Shown one piece after another: positions 1 through 9,295 of a stretch of 64,000 nt of DNA. The notes beneath the pieces are model-generated. The model was not told where the DNA came from and did not search any database. It was given only the letters and a program-made list of their open reading frames with translations. Position numbers and translations under genes: made by a program. Each line of letters starts with the position of its first letter. Position 1 is the first letter of the stretch. This DNA comes from G963665925 sp963676345 (lineage in GTDB: Bacteria; Bacillota; Clostridia; Peptostreptococcales; Acidaminobacteraceae). The DNA lies in the NCBI GenBank assembly GCA_963676345.2, contig CAXXTS010000004.1:248001-312000 (forward strand). Direction: 5' to 3'.

Positions 1-1
1 G

Positions 2-994
2 CAAAGAAGCGATGAATTTGGTCAACTGGCTGAAGGCTTCAGCACCATGCAAAACAGCACCAAGGATATTCTGCTGGAAATTCAAGATATCACAGGACAT
101 GCCAAAGATGCTTCTGGAACCATTCTTTCTCTTTCAGAACAGATGGGACATACAAGCGAGGATATTGCCCATACCATAAACTCCGTTGCTGAAGGGGCTA
201 CAAATCAGGCTCAGGAAACTTCAAAGAGCTCTGAAATTACTGCCAACCTAGGCATACTCATAGAAAATATCAATCAAAAACTTCAGGATTCCGTTGAACT
301 CGCTTCAAAAATGTCCGAACAAAACAAAGAAGGTCAAAATGCCATTCAGACCTTTACGTCGCTTTATGACCACAACATGAAACTCACAGGCGAAAGTGTA
401 TCTGTGGTTCTGGAGCTTGCAGAGAAATCGAGCTTTATCAATACCATTATTGGAACCATTCAAAGTATTTCTGAACAGACCAGCCTGCTCGCACTCAATG
501 CAAGCATTGAAGCTGCACGCGCCGGCGAGCACGGTCGAGGCTTCGCAGTTGTTGCCGATGAAGTCCGTAAGCTTGCAGGTCAGTCTAACGAAGCCACTGA
601 AGAAATTCGAGAGCGTATGGCTGAAATTGCTGATTTAATTAAAAGGGCAGAGAAGTCCATGAATGCCTCACAAGAGGTGAATCATGAAACTGCATCTAAT
701 CTCGATGAGACAACGGCGCTGCTCACAGAAGTTGGAGACGCATCTAATGCTGTATCCGGTCAGGTCGAAAGCCTTCATGAGGATATGCACGCCGTTGCCA
801 ACTCTAAGGATCAGGTGCTTGAAACCATTGAAACAGTAAGCGTTGTTGCCGAAGAGTCCGCAGCTGCAACAGAAGAAGTCAGCGCCTCAGTTGAAGAGAT
901 GACAGCTTCTATTGAGGAAATTGTCTCTTCTATGCACCGACTTAATGATTTGGTTGAAAGCCTCTCCGAATCAACCAAACGTTTTAAACTCTAA
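2..994 (+). CDS. Methyl-accepting chemotaxis protein, C-terminal part (5' truncated by window edge)
   Basis: This is the cytoplasmic signalling half of a chemoreceptor. The frame is open to the first bases of the window, where DEFGQLAEGF fits the end of a HAMP domain, so the true start lies outside. It contains the conserved hairpin tip with the ISEQTSLLALNASIEAARAG core followed by GRGFAVVADEVRKLA, which contacts CheA and CheW. Long heptad-rich helices flank it on both sides. No sensor domain is visible, so the ligand is unknown. There is no C-terminal pentapeptide tether for CheR/CheB. No other che gene lies in the window. An intrinsic terminator follows at about 1046-1095. Confidence 0.95.
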   Translation, partial: QRSDEFGQLAEGFSTMQNSTKDILLEIQDITGHAKDASGTILSLSEQMGHTSEDIAHTINSVAEGATNQAQETSKSSEITANLGILIENINQKLQDSVELASKMSEQNKEGQNAIQTFTSLYDHNMKLTGESVSVVLELAEKSSFINTIIGTIQSISEQTSLLALNASIEAARAGEHGRGFAVVADEVRKLAGQSNEATEEIRERMAEIADLIKRAEKSMNASQEVNHETASNLDETTALLTEVGDASNAVSGQVESLHEDMHAVANSKDQVLETIETVSVVAEESAAATEEVSASVEEMTASIEEIVSSMHRLNDLVESLSESTKRFKL

Positions 995-1045
995 AGGCTT
1001 TAAGCCCAAGGGAATAATTTCCATGGAAAACTTATGTATAAAGAA

Positions 1046-1095
1046 AGAGAACGGTTCAGCTTGTCCGAGGGCAACTGATTCCGTTCTCTTTTTTA
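1046..1095 (+). terminator. Intrinsic terminator after the chemoreceptor gene
   Basis: The arm agagaacgg (1046-1054) pairs with ccgttctct (1081-1089), with an inner stem ttgtcc/gggcaa. A T-run follows immediately. It closes the plus-strand chemoreceptor transcript. Confidence 0.8.
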
Positions 1096-1152
1096 TATGT
1101 ATATTTCTTTATAGAATTGACTCCATCCAGCTTAAAAAAGAGCTCAAAGCCA

Positions 1153-1836
1153 TTAAAACAGGCCAAGCACTGCATGAATGGCAATTGGCATAAACACTGC
1201 CGGCAGCATATTGGCTACCCGTATTTTAACCACGCCTAAAATATTGAGCCCAATTGCCATAATGAGCAGGCCGCCTACCGCTGAAATATCTGCGATCATG
1301 AGGTCTGTCATAAAATCACGAACTAGGACTGAACCCATTGCAATGGCACCTTCATAGAGAAATACTGGAAGGGCTGAAAAAACAATCCCAAGACCGAATG
1401 TAGACGAAAATATTAGGGATGCAATGCCGTCAATAATAGACTTGGTAAACAGGGTTTGATGGTTTCCGGTGAGCCCGCTTTCCATTGCCCCAACAATAGC
1501 CATTGCCCCGCTGCAGTAAATAACGGTTCCTGTAACAAAGCCCTTAGCAATGCCCCCGTCTTTGCTGCTGAAGCGCGCTTCCAGTTTATGTCCTAAATTT
1601 TCAAGCCAAGCGTTGATATCCATAATTTCACCTATCCAGCTGCCCATGGCAATAGACCCAATCACGATAATGAAATTGGATGCATCCATGGAGCCAATAA
1701 GCCCGATTGCGATAACAGCAAGGCTCATCCCCTGCATAATGGTCTCTTTAGTATTTTCCTTTATGCCCCTGCTTAATCCAAGTCCGAAAATAGACCCTAT
1801 TATAATGGCAATGCTGTTTACGAGTGGTCCTAGCAT
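1153..1836 (-). CDS. DUF554 family membrane protein (YdfK-like)
   Basis: This is a 227-residue polytopic membrane protein matching the DUF554 family, whose function is not established. It opens with MLGPLVNSIAIIIGSIFG, a typical family N-terminus, followed by glycine-rich membrane segments such as GTVIYCSGAMAIVGAMESG. The start at 1836 is preferred over the longer frame because a GGGGGAGG ribosome binding site lies 8 bases upstream of this ATG. It is on the same strand as the ABC exporter upstream, with about 80 bases between them and no clear terminator, so it may be read through from that operon. The family assignment is firm; the substrate is unknown. Confidence 0.85.
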   Translation of the reverse strand: MLGPLVNSIAIIIGSIFGLGLSRGIKENTKETIMQGMSLAVIAIGLIGSMDASNFIIVIGSIAMGSWIGEIMDINAWLENLGHKLEARFSSKDGGIAKGFVTGTVIYCSGAMAIVGAMESGLTGNHQTLFTKSIIDGIASLIFSSTFGLGIVFSALPVFLYEGAIAMGSVLVRDFMTDLMIADISAVGGLLIMAIGLNILGVVKIRVANMLPAVFMPIAIHAVLGLF

Positions 1837-1913
1837 ATTAAGCCTCCCCCTTTTACTCTGACTGCTCAATTTTGACTGCTACTAGTATAACAAAATTTGA
1901 TTAAATCACACCA

Positions 1914-3227
1914 CTAAATATCCCGTTTTTCCAAGTGCCTTACTGAAAGCAGCAGACAAATTCCCGCTTCCGCCGACAATACGAAGAGATTTACGAGCTT
2001 GAGATCATACCTAGTGCCCGTAAGGCTCTGATCAATCTGTCCGAAAGGTGTCAGCGCAGAAAGCCACGCCGTACTTGGAGAAATTTTCGATAAGGTACTG
2101 AAAAAATAAAGTCCAAGCACCAGCCCGACTGCTGCACTCGTTACGTGCTTAGCCTGTTTCATCCATACAGAAAGCAGTGTTCCTAAAGCATTCATTGCAG
2201 TCATGAAAAAGAAGATGTACACGTGGAGCTTTAGAATCCGCACCGGACTATAGGGTGCTACCAGCTTTAAAAGTGGTCGCGTCCCCTTTGGATATTCTGC
2301 AGTAAAACGATTATAGGCATCGCGCATGTTTAGGGCCTGCATAAAATAAGACGGGTTCTCAGTAAACATTTCAAAATGAAACTCTGCGTCTGTCCTATAG
2401 CGTTCCACAACTGCCTCATAGGTTTTCTGGCCCCCTTCAACAGCCTCTAAAAACATGGCCTTATCGGCTTCAGGTATACCCAACTGTATCATGTACGCCT
2501 CTGGATTTTGCGCAATTTCATCGAAAAAACTGTTCGGGTCAGACAGCGCTTTTTCAAGTAGTGCCTCTGCCTCATCACCATTTAATGTCATGCCCCCGAC
2601 TTGGCTCGGCTTCCCTTCAAGTTCTGAAGTCATGTTTGTCGTAACCCATCCGGTAAAAAAGGAATCATTAAGTGTCCAGACCTGGCTGATGCCCTGGGGC
2701 CTTTCCTTCAGAACCGCTTCAACTTCTTCCAGTGCATGCGCATGTTCAAAATACTCCAGCGGTGCATTTTCATCGAACATGTTAAAACTCATCAGGGTTG
2801 CACCAGCCAGCACGATGCACATGATCAGTATGCGCGTTTGAACTGCAAGCCATTTTGAAATCAGAATCATGCGCCTTTTCACCGGGCATGTAAATAGAAA
2901 CTCGCTTGTTCGGTCTCGAAACTCGCCCGCAACATCCCCCGCCGACATTAACACTGCATAAATGCCCCCAGTCAGTACGACGTATATGGAAGCGTATGTA
3001 ACATAAAAACCCATCAACGATGCTAAGGCATTAGGGCCCATTGCAAAGAGCCCAATCAGACTCTTCATCATTGGATTTTCAAATAGAGCAGACATTTCTG
3101 CTAAACTCTCTGAAATGGGTGGGTAGAATGCCATCCCCAAAAAAACGAGTGCCGGGAGTGCAATAAGCCAAACTATAAAACCCTTGCGGTTCTGGTACAT
3201 GGACATTTTGTAAATGTTCCAGTTCAT
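1914..3227 (-). CDS. ABC-2 type transporter permease
   Basis: This 437-residue permease of an ABC-2 exporter has a membrane segment near residues 17-35, then a cluster of segments around 55-160. A large hydrophilic insertion follows (about 165-320, rich in acidic residues), with further membrane helices to the end. The ABC-2 signature region GDVAGEFRDRTSEFLFTCPVKRRMIL is present around residues 97-122. Its start overlaps the stop of the ATPase gene by one base (TAATG), showing translational coupling. The substrate is not deducible; such two-gene exporters often handle peptides, antibiotics or lipids. Confidence 0.88.
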   Translation of the reverse strand: MNWNIYKMSMYQNRKGFIVWLIALPALVFLGMAFYPPISESLAEMSALFENPMMKSLIGLFAMGPNALASLMGFYVTYASIYVVLTGGIYAVLMSAGDVAGEFRDRTSEFLFTCPVKRRMILISKWLAVQTRILIMCIVLAGATLMSFNMFDENAPLEYFEHAHALEEVEAVLKERPQGISQVWTLNDSFFTGWVTTNMTSELEGKPSQVGGMTLNGDEAEALLEKALSDPNSFFDEIAQNPEAYMIQLGIPEADKAMFLEAVEGGQKTYEAVVERYRTDAEFHFEMFTENPSYFMQALNMRDAYNRFTAEYPKGTRPLLKLVAPYSPVRILKLHVYIFFFMTAMNALGTLLSVWMKQAKHVTSAAVGLVLGLYFFSTLSKISPSTAWLSALTPFGQIDQSLTGTRYDLKLVNLFVLSAEAGICLLLSVRHLEKRDI

Positions 3228-4138
3228 TACGGACCACCTCCCAGTTGTGCATTGTCGCTGTAGTAATGCATGAAAATATCTTCAAGCTGAGGTTCTTCAA
3301 CCAAAATATCTTCAACCTGCCATCTGGACAATAGGGCTAAGAGCACTTGAAAATCCCCATCAAAATCAAATAGGAACTCACCTTGCCTTGGCGAAGTCAA
3401 ATTGAATACGCCCTTCATGTTTTCAAGCTGGGAAATATCTGCTTCACCCTTTTTTATAACCAGTCGAATATGCTTAAGTTGTTTCTTTCTCAGTGCGAGC
3501 ACTGAAGTGGTTTCAAGGATATGTCCATCCCGAATAACAGCAACCTCTTCGCAATGCTTTTGCACCTCGCTTAACGTATGAGATGAAAAGAAAACAGTGG
3601 TACCCTGACCTCGTTCTTCATGGATACGTTCAAAAAAACGGGCCTGCATGAGGGGGTCCAGTCCTCCCGTTGGCTCATCCATTATGAGCAGTTTGGGTCT
3701 ATGAATCAAGGCCTGTATAATCCCTAATTTTTTCTTATTTCCAAGGGATAGGGTGTCTATTTTCTTGTTTACATCATATTCAAATTGGTCAGCCAGGCGC
3801 TTCATTCTCGCTTCATCCCACCTGCTATAAAATCCGCAGGTATACTTCAGGAGCTCTTTGCCGGTAAGCCCTTCATACAGGTTAACCTCAGAAGGCAAGT
3901 AGCCCACTTGCTTTAAGATCTCTTCCCTGTCCTTTTTATAATCCAGACCTAGGATTTTGGCATTCCCAGAGTTTGCATATATAAGACCGAGCAGCGTCCT
4001 AATGGTCGTTGATTTCCCAGCACCATTGGGTCCAATAAATCCGAAAAAAGCACCCTGATCCACTGTAAGATTTAAGTTTTCAATCCCCCGTATTTGACCA
4101 TAATACTTGGTTAAATGCTCTATATGAAGTGCTTTCAT
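3227..4138 (-). CDS. ABC transporter ATP-binding protein (ABC-2 exporter)
   Basis: This 303-residue ATPase is the partner of the downstream permease. Walker A GPNGAGKS is at residues 36-43, the signature LSLGNKKK at about 130-137, and Walker B LLIMDEP at 150-156, followed by the D-loop GGLDP. The start at 4138 is chosen because GGAGG lies 7 bases upstream; a GTG at 4153 would place that site inside the gene. The C-terminal extension after residue 220 is typical of drug/antibiotic-type ABC-2 ATPases. Membrane-associated export is inferred; the substrate is unknown. Confidence 0.92.
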   Translation of the reverse strand: MKALHIEHLTKYYGQIRGIENLNLTVDQGAFFGFIGPNGAGKSTTIRTLLGLIYANSGNAKILGLDYKKDREEILKQVGYLPSEVNLYEGLTGKELLKYTCGFYSRWDEARMKRLADQFEYDVNKKIDTLSLGNKKKLGIIQALIHRPKLLIMDEPTGGLDPLMQARFFERIHEERGQGTTVFFSSHTLSEVQKHCEEVAVIRDGHILETTSVLALRKKQLKHIRLVIKKGEADISQLENMKGVFNLTSPRQGEFLFDFDGDFQVLLALLSRWQVEDILVEEPQLEDIFMHYYSDNAQLGGGP

Positions 4139-4176
4139 CTGCTCGCCTCCCACATGCCTGCTTTATGGATCCAACT

Positions 4177-4229
4177 AAAAAGGCTCTGCGCATAGACAAC
4201 CTGCATTTTCAAATTGCTTGCACAGAGCC
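4177..4229 (-). terminator. Intrinsic terminator after the GGDEF gene
   Basis: ggctctgcgc (4182-4191) pairs with gcacagagcc (4220-4229). On the minus strand the hairpin is followed by a T-run (AAAAA at 4177-4181 on the plus strand). It separates the GGDEF gene from the ABC exporter operon. Confidence 0.75.
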
Positions 4230-4237
4230 CTATTTTT

Positions 4238-6067
4238 CTATTCAATCAAAGCAGCCGTCTTTTTATAACCGTACATCCGCTTATCTGCTACACTCACCAG
4301 CTTGCTATAGGTCCTTCCATCTTCAGGATAATTTGCAATGCCAAAACTAAAACTGCATTTAATGCGATATCCATCAATCTCTAGCGGCACGGCCTTGAGC
4401 CGCTCTAGAATTTCTAAAAGTCTCCTCTCGAGTTGATCTACATCACTTTCATAGAAAATGCCAACAAACTCATCGCCACCATACCGCGCCAATATATCGG
4501 TTTCACGTATAGAGTCCTTCATAATTTCTGCAAAGCGCTTGATCACTTGATCACCACTGGGATGTCCAAATGTGTCGTTGATCTTTTTAAGTCCGTCAAG
4601 GTCAAAAACCACCATGGAAAATAAAGTATCATAACGCTTGGCTCTTTTGATGATTTGCTCCGCCACTTCTTCAAAGTACCGCCGGTTATATACATCTGTC
4701 AGTTCATCATGTCGAGACAAATAGAGCACACGGTCATAAAGCTTACGCTTTGTCAGCGCAATTTCAAGCTGCTCTCTCATGTATTCAGACAAAGCCAAAT
4801 CTGAGTCATCAAATGCATTTTCCCTTGAAGAGTCCAAGTTCATCAGTCCGATAACCTGATCTTCCACAACGATCGGCGAACACAAGCTTCCAAGTACCCT
4901 TACCTGATCATGGGACTGGGCAATGTCCGGCACTTCATCAACCAAGTAGGGACTCAAATCATTGATACATACCGATTTTTTCATTTGGCCTTCAGTAGCC
5001 CTCCAGACAAAGGACTCTTCCAATTTGAGCTCGAAGTGTTCCATGGCCTCATTCGTGAACCCGCGCCATGCAACTGGTCTGAAAATCCCATCCTGAGAAC
5101 GCATGAGAATGGTGCCATGATCGGCACGCTCAATGGCACTCAGCCCCTTGTTTAGGATTAAGTCAAAGAGTTGCGCCTCACTCTGATTGTCCATAATTGC
5201 ATGGGTTATTTCCATCATGGCATCCTTAAGATCCATGAGCTTATTGATATGTAAGCTGACTTTGCTTTCCTCAGTGACATCCCTTAACGTTCCCACAATA
5301 CCGATTGGCTTACCTTCTGAATCTTTTAAAAGAGATTTTGACAGTATACACTGGATTTTAGTGGTGTCAGAACGTTCAACTGACATCGTATAACTGATAA
5401 CCCCCTCATTTTCTATCAGGGCTTCATCGGAAATGGCATGAACTTCCCCTGCAAGCGGATTTTTCTGCTCACAGGGCTCTAGTCCAAGGAGGCAGGTTTT
5501 ATCATAGCCCACCAGATTTGTCAGGGCCTCATTGCATATTTCAAACTTTCCCTCAATATTTTTCATAAAGACGGCAAGGGGTATTGCATCAATTATATCC
5601 TGTGTCAATTTGAGCTGGTCTGTGGTTTCTCTTTCACGCTTATGCCAATCTGTCATATCCTGAATAACACATACAAGCAAACTTTCAGTGACCATTCCAA
5701 AGAGAATACGCAGAGCTATCAGACTTCCATTTCGCCGCTGGGTGACAAAGTCTTCTTTCTCAAATGATTTATTTTTTTTGGCTTTTTGAATCAAATTAAC
5801 AACGAGGGTGCGCACTGGTTTTTCAAGTCGTCTGAGCAGCGTTTTATGCCAACTCGATCCTGTATCCCTATTTATTGAAAAAATTTTTTTTACACCAGAA
5901 GAAAGCTGTACTTCTTGGGTTTCATAGTCATAAATGACATACCCCATTTGCCCCAGCTCTTCCATATAAGCTGTAATTTTTTGATGCGCAGTCAATCTTT
6001 TGGCGCGTCTTTTCCCGCCAAAGCGTGACGATTTTTTGAGACTCGGCTTGCTCGTTTTTTGATCCAT
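4238..6067 (-). CDS. PAS-GAF-GGDEF protein, probable diguanylate cyclase
   Basis: This 609-residue soluble signalling protein probably makes cyclic di-GMP. The order is an N-terminal region with a weak PAS-like fold (about 25-140), a PAS domain (about 150-270), a GAF domain (about 290-435) and a C-terminal GGDEF domain. The active-site motif GGDEF is intact at residues 530-534. An RxxD inhibitory site (RETD, 521-524) sits five residues before it, so product inhibition is expected. No EAL or HD-GYP domain is present. No transmembrane segment is seen, so it is cytoplasmic and senses an internal or diffusible signal. It stands alone, with a terminator downstream. Confidence 0.93.
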   Translation of the reverse strand: MDQKTSKPSLKKSSRFGGKRRAKRLTAHQKITAYMEELGQMGYVIYDYETQEVQLSSGVKKIFSINRDTGSSWHKTLLRRLEKPVRTLVVNLIQKAKKNKSFEKEDFVTQRRNGSLIALRILFGMVTESLLVCVIQDMTDWHKRERETTDQLKLTQDIIDAIPLAVFMKNIEGKFEICNEALTNLVGYDKTCLLGLEPCEQKNPLAGEVHAISDEALIENEGVISYTMSVERSDTTKIQCILSKSLLKDSEGKPIGIVGTLRDVTEESKVSLHINKLMDLKDAMMEITHAIMDNQSEAQLFDLILNKGLSAIERADHGTILMRSQDGIFRPVAWRGFTNEAMEHFELKLEESFVWRATEGQMKKSVCINDLSPYLVDEVPDIAQSHDQVRVLGSLCSPIVVEDQVIGLMNLDSSRENAFDDSDLALSEYMREQLEIALTKRKLYDRVLYLSRHDELTDVYNRRYFEEVAEQIIKRAKRYDTLFSMVVFDLDGLKKINDTFGHPSGDQVIKRFAEIMKDSIRETDILARYGGDEFVGIFYESDVDQLERRLLEILERLKAVPLEIDGYRIKCSFSFGIANYPEDGRTYSKLVSVADKRMYGYKKTAALIE

Positions 6068-6225
6068 AATCTTCCAAAGCCCCCAGACACTTTTTCTTGT
6101 GCTTTTATTGTATTAAAAAATGTACTTGAATTAAAGGTTATCCGAAAAATAGAACGCTAAAAAAAATTGTGAAATTTGTAACGTACTGATTCCAACGGTG
6201 TACAAAATATTTACGTAAATTGTCA

Positions 6226-6254
6226 TTGACTTTCTATTCACGATGCAATAAGAT
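6226..6254 (+). promoter_or_regulatory. Sigma-A promoter of the acetate transporter gene
   Basis: TTGACT (6226-6231) and TAAGAT (6249-6254) are separated by exactly 17 bases. The expected transcription start is about 6261, giving a leader of about 30 bases. Confidence 0.7.
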
Positions 6255-6289
6255 ACGTTAATGTGAATACCAAATTAGGGAGGGCAAAC

Positions 6290-6922
6290 ATGAATTCAAA
6301 CGAAAGAAAGATTTATACGGCAGACCCGTCTGCACTAGGCCTATTCGGTCTTGCGATGGTTACGCTAGTGGCTTCTAGCCAAAAACTTGGCCTGACAACC
6401 GGCACTTCATTTATTATTCCTTGGGCAATTTTCCTAGGTGCATTTGCACAGCTTTTTGCTTGTCTTAAAGATGCACAAAAGGGCAATGTTTTTGGTGCGA
6501 CAGCTTTCGGCGGTTACGCATTTTTCTGGCTATCCGTTGCAATGTCTTGGATGATTTCACACGGCGTGTTCGGTGAATCTATGGCTGCAGCAGCAGATCC
6601 TAGACAACTTGGCTTTGCATTTGTAGGTTACTTGATCTTCTCTGTCTACATGACAATCGGATCAATGGAAACAAACAAAGTACTTTTCATCATCTTTGTA
6701 CTGATCGATTTCCTATTCTTAGGTCTAAGCATGAGTACACTTGCAGGCAGCCACTTCGGTCATGAACTTGCAGCATACAGTGAATTCACTATCGCAATGG
6801 TAGGTTTCTACGGTTCAGCTGCAAACGTTCTGAATGCAACTTTCGGAAGAGAGTTCCTGCCACTTGGAAAGCCTTTTGGCATTTTCAAAAAAGCACCTGC
6901 TTCTGTTAAGAAGGCTGCATAA
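6290..6922 (+). CDS. Acetate uptake transporter (GPR1/FUN34/YaaH, SatP family)
   Basis: This 210-residue inner-membrane protein has about six membrane helices and belongs to the acetate/succinate transporter family. The family N-terminal motif (NPAPLGL in most members) appears as ADPSALGLFG at residues 11-20. The start at 6290 follows an agggaggg ribosome binding site; the longer frame beginning at 6263 lacks one. It is a single-gene unit with its own promoter and a bidirectional terminator. Transport of acetate or another small monocarboxylate is inferred from the family. The NP-to-DP change at the motif could alter specificity. Confidence 0.88.
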   Translation: MNSNERKIYTADPSALGLFGLAMVTLVASSQKLGLTTGTSFIIPWAIFLGAFAQLFACLKDAQKGNVFGATAFGGYAFFWLSVAMSWMISHGVFGESMAAAADPRQLGFAFVGYLIFSVYMTIGSMETNKVLFIIFVLIDFLFLGLSMSTLAGSHFGHELAAYSEFTIAMVGFYGSAANVLNATFGREFLPLGKPFGIFKKAPASVKKAA

Positions 6923-6953
6923 TTAAAGTAAAATACTTTCAAAAAACAAGAAA

Positions 6954-6982
6954 AGAGTTGGCTTTATGCCAACTCTTTTTTT
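6954..6982. terminator. Bidirectional terminator between converging genes
   Basis: agagttggc (6954-6962) pairs with gccaactct (6968-6976), with T-runs on both strands. It serves the acetate transporter (plus) and the operon ending at 7027 (minus). Confidence 0.85.
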
Positions 6983-7026
6983 ATACCCAAAACCATCTGT
7001 GTTTTAGGTTGCAATCAAAATCCATT

Positions 7027-7884
7027 CTATGACCAATTAATCATGACAAGAGCAATCATGGTCATGCCTATGGCACCGTAGTGCCTAGCACTTAAGCGTT
7101 CCCCGTAAAGAATTCGACTTAAGATGAGTATCAGGGCCATAGAGCCGGCACTATAAACGGGAAAGACCACCGCTGTCGGTAAAAAGTCCAGTGCACGAAT
7201 AAGGAAAAAAGATGAAAACATATTCGGCACCCCAACGCAGATGCCCGTCAAAACATCAGCCTTGGATGGCTGTCTGCCTTCTCTGTAGGTCATGATAAGA
7301 CTAACGAAAAAAGCCACCGTGAAAACGATCATTAGAAAATACGCCTTTTCACTTGAAAAACCATATTTCTGAAACAACTTATTGGAAAACTCTGAGAGCC
7401 CGCCAAATAGAAAGAGTAGAATTAGGGCCACATGAAAGCCCCTTGATCCAGACCCTTTACTAAAACTCACCATTATAATGGCGCCAATAGCTAGAAAAAT
7501 ACCAGCAGTCTGTATGACCGTTGGGTACTCTCTCCAGAGCACCAGCGAAAGGAGCATGGGCATGAGAATACCCAGCTTACCAAACATACCAGCTAGGCCG
7601 GCACCGCTGTCGCGTACACTGAGCTGGTAATATAAAAATGCGAGAAAAAAACACACACCCGCAGGAATACCTACACCAAGCCCCGCCTTAAAGGCAGTAA
7701 ATGGGACACCCGACATAGCTGCCATTAGAGCTGAGGCGATAATGGCCGTCAGATAGTTTACACTGGTCACTGCGTATCGGTTGAGCTTTCGACCTTCTGA
7801 AAACTTAAAGACAAGTGCGATTGATGCACTGCACGCAGTGGCAAACAATAAAGAAAACAAGATACTCCCCCGTTCTATCCCCAT
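7027..7884 (-). CDS. EamA/DMT-family transporter
   Basis: This protein of about 285 residues has around ten membrane helices in two repeated halves, as in drug/metabolite transporters of the EamA family. It is the last gene of the operon that begins with the MscS channel. The start is uncertain. The ATG at 7884 has a poor ribosome binding site, while a TTG eight codons in (7858-7860) follows GGGGGAG. The substrate is unknown; family members export amino acids, purines or other metabolites. Confidence 0.82.
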   Translation of the reverse strand: MGIERGSILFSLLFATACSASIALVFKFSEGRKLNRYAVTSVNYLTAIIASALMAAMSGVPFTAFKAGLGVGIPAGVCFFLAFLYYQLSVRDSGAGLAGMFGKLGILMPMLLSLVLWREYPTVIQTAGIFLAIGAIIMVSFSKGSGSRGFHVALILLFLFGGLSEFSNKLFQKYGFSSEKAYFLMIVFTVAFFVSLIMTYREGRQPSKADVLTGICVGVPNMFSSFFLIRALDFLPTAVVFPVYSAGSMALILILSRILYGERLSARHYGAIGMTMIALVMINWS

Positions 7885-7896
7885 AAAACCTATATC

Positions 7897-8751
7897 TTAC
7901 TTATGATTATTTAAAAATACCTTCAAATCCATTTCACGACGAAGTGCTTCATCATAACCCATCTTGTAGGATTTATAGAGCACTTCCTTGTCCCGTTCTA
8001 TTCGTCTTGCAGGAATAGTAGTCTGTGGTTCTATAATAAAAGCTTTTCCTGCCTTTTCAAGCTCAAAAATCTTTTTGCGCGCCTGGTTATAATTATTATG
8101 TCTTTCCCGAAGCAAGCGTTCAAGATGGGGATACTTACGATACCAGTATTTTGTAATTTTGTTTGCTGATGAAGGCGACTTTTCATAGTCCCTGGGTTGC
8201 GTCAAAAGAACAACGAATTTATCATATCCATCTTCTTGTGCCCGCTGAATGGGAATAGAGTCCGAAATTCCGCCATCCAGACAGAGCCTGCCACCAATAC
8301 GCACCGGTTTAGAAATAAAGGGTAGGCTCGCCGATGCCTGAAGGGCATCCATAAGCTCACTACCTCGACTGTTTTCCAAATAAACCGGCACCCCTTTCTC
8401 AATATCCGTTACAACGACTGTAAAGGTCTGTCCGCCTTTATTGTAGGCTTCAAAGTCATAGGGCACAATTTCTGTTGGAATGGTTCTGAAAACAAAATCC
8501 ATGCCAAAGAGCTCGCCCCGCGTCAGAAGCCTTTTAAGGCTCATATACCGTTTGTCATCCACAAAATCCGCATTCACTGTTTTGCTTCTGCCAATCTGAT
8601 TCGATACATAAGAGGCGCCGTTACAGGCCCCCATGGATACACCAATTACATAAGGAAAGCGAAGCTCTTTTTCCAGAAAAAAGTCTAGTGTTCCAGAGGT
8701 AAACATACCTCTAAATCCGCCCCCTTCAAGTATTAAAGCTGTTTTTTCCAT
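7897..8751 (-). CDS. Patatin-like phospholipase
   Basis: This 284-residue hydrolase of the patatin family, close to bacterial YjjU-type proteins, is predicted to cleave acyl esters of phospholipids with a Ser-Asp dyad. The oxyanion loop GGGFRG is at residues 10-15, the nucleophile elbow GVSMG at 37-41 (Ser39) and the DGG motif with Asp159. There is no signal peptide, so it acts in the cytoplasm or at the inner membrane face. It starts one base after the stop of the preceding permease gene, with GGAGA upstream. Co-transcription with MscS and permeases hints at an envelope-related role, which is inference. Confidence 0.9.
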   Translation of the reverse strand: MEKTALILEGGGFRGMFTSGTLDFFLEKELRFPYVIGVSMGACNGASYVSNQIGRSKTVNADFVDDKRYMSLKRLLTRGELFGMDFVFRTIPTEIVPYDFEAYNKGGQTFTVVVTDIEKGVPVYLENSRGSELMDALQASASLPFISKPVRIGGRLCLDGGISDSIPIQRAQEDGYDKFVVLLTQPRDYEKSPSSANKITKYWYRKYPHLERLLRERHNNYNQARKKIFELEKAGKAFIIEPQTTIPARRIERDKEVLYKSYKMGYDEALRREMDLKVFLNNHK

Positions 8752-8752
8752 T

Positions 8753-9295
8753 TTACTTTCTCTCCGTTCTGGTCTTTACTTCACCTAACTCTTTAAAGAT
8801 GGGTTCCGAATGTGTCAGTCTGCTCAATATGAAACTGCTCACAAGGGTCAGGACAAGAGCACACGTCCACCGAACCGCTGTAAAACGCAAACCAAGAAAA
8901 GTCGCTTCGAATATAGTCATCGGCAGGCGTACTATTGTTGCTCCAGTTAAATATGTCAGTACAACAGGCTTTGAAGCCCCTTTGCCCTCAAGGCTCTGTG
9001 CGATTGGAAAAGCCACAAAAAGACCGCCTATCGTTGTCATTGCAAGAAGCAAGACCCATATATAGGCCATAAAATGCCGTGCGTCTCCAAGATGTTTTTC
9101 AATTACCGCTCTGGGCACCCAAACTTCAAATAAGCCTACCAGGACAAAGACTGGCGGCATAATCTTTAGAAGCTCTATGGCAAAGGACTTGAAATGCATA
9201 CCGATGGAAATACCCATTGGAAAATCCATTGTTGATCCAAGGGCTACGCTCATCACAAATAGGGTGTAGACAGCCCTTTTCAAATAAACATGCAT
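8753..9295 (-). CDS. Half-size ArsP-like permease, second of a pair
   Basis: This 180-residue membrane protein has about five helices and resembles one half of an ArsP/DUF318-type permease. The signature portion is a hydrophobic segment, then AVIEKHLG, a glycine-rich helix, AFPIAQSLEGKGAS and a helix ending ATFLGLRF. The gene directly upstream encodes a similar half. The two are adjacent without spacing (stop at 9296, start at 9295) and a GGGGAGG site precedes the start. Together they probably form the two halves of one transporter. The substrate is unknown; full-length relatives export organoarsenicals or are uncharacterised. Confidence 0.7.
   Translation of the reverse strand: MHVYLKRAVYTLFVMSVALGSTMDFPMGISIGMHFKSFAIELLKIMPPVFVLVGLFEVWVPRAVIEKHLGDARHFMAYIWVLLLAMTTIGGLFVAFPIAQSLEGKGASKPVVLTYLTGATIVRLPMTIFEATFLGLRFTAVRWTCALVLTLVSSFILSRLTHSEPIFKELGEVKTRTERK

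Noticed and set aside
912..1193. Plus-strand open frame across the chemoreceptor terminator
   Set aside because: It overlaps the end of the chemoreceptor gene in another frame, spans an intrinsic terminator and runs into the DUF554 gene; the product has no recognisable features.
1870..1913. Inverted repeat near the end of the ABC permease gene as a terminator
   Set aside because: The arms are short and AT-only with no T-run on the minus strand, so it was not listed.
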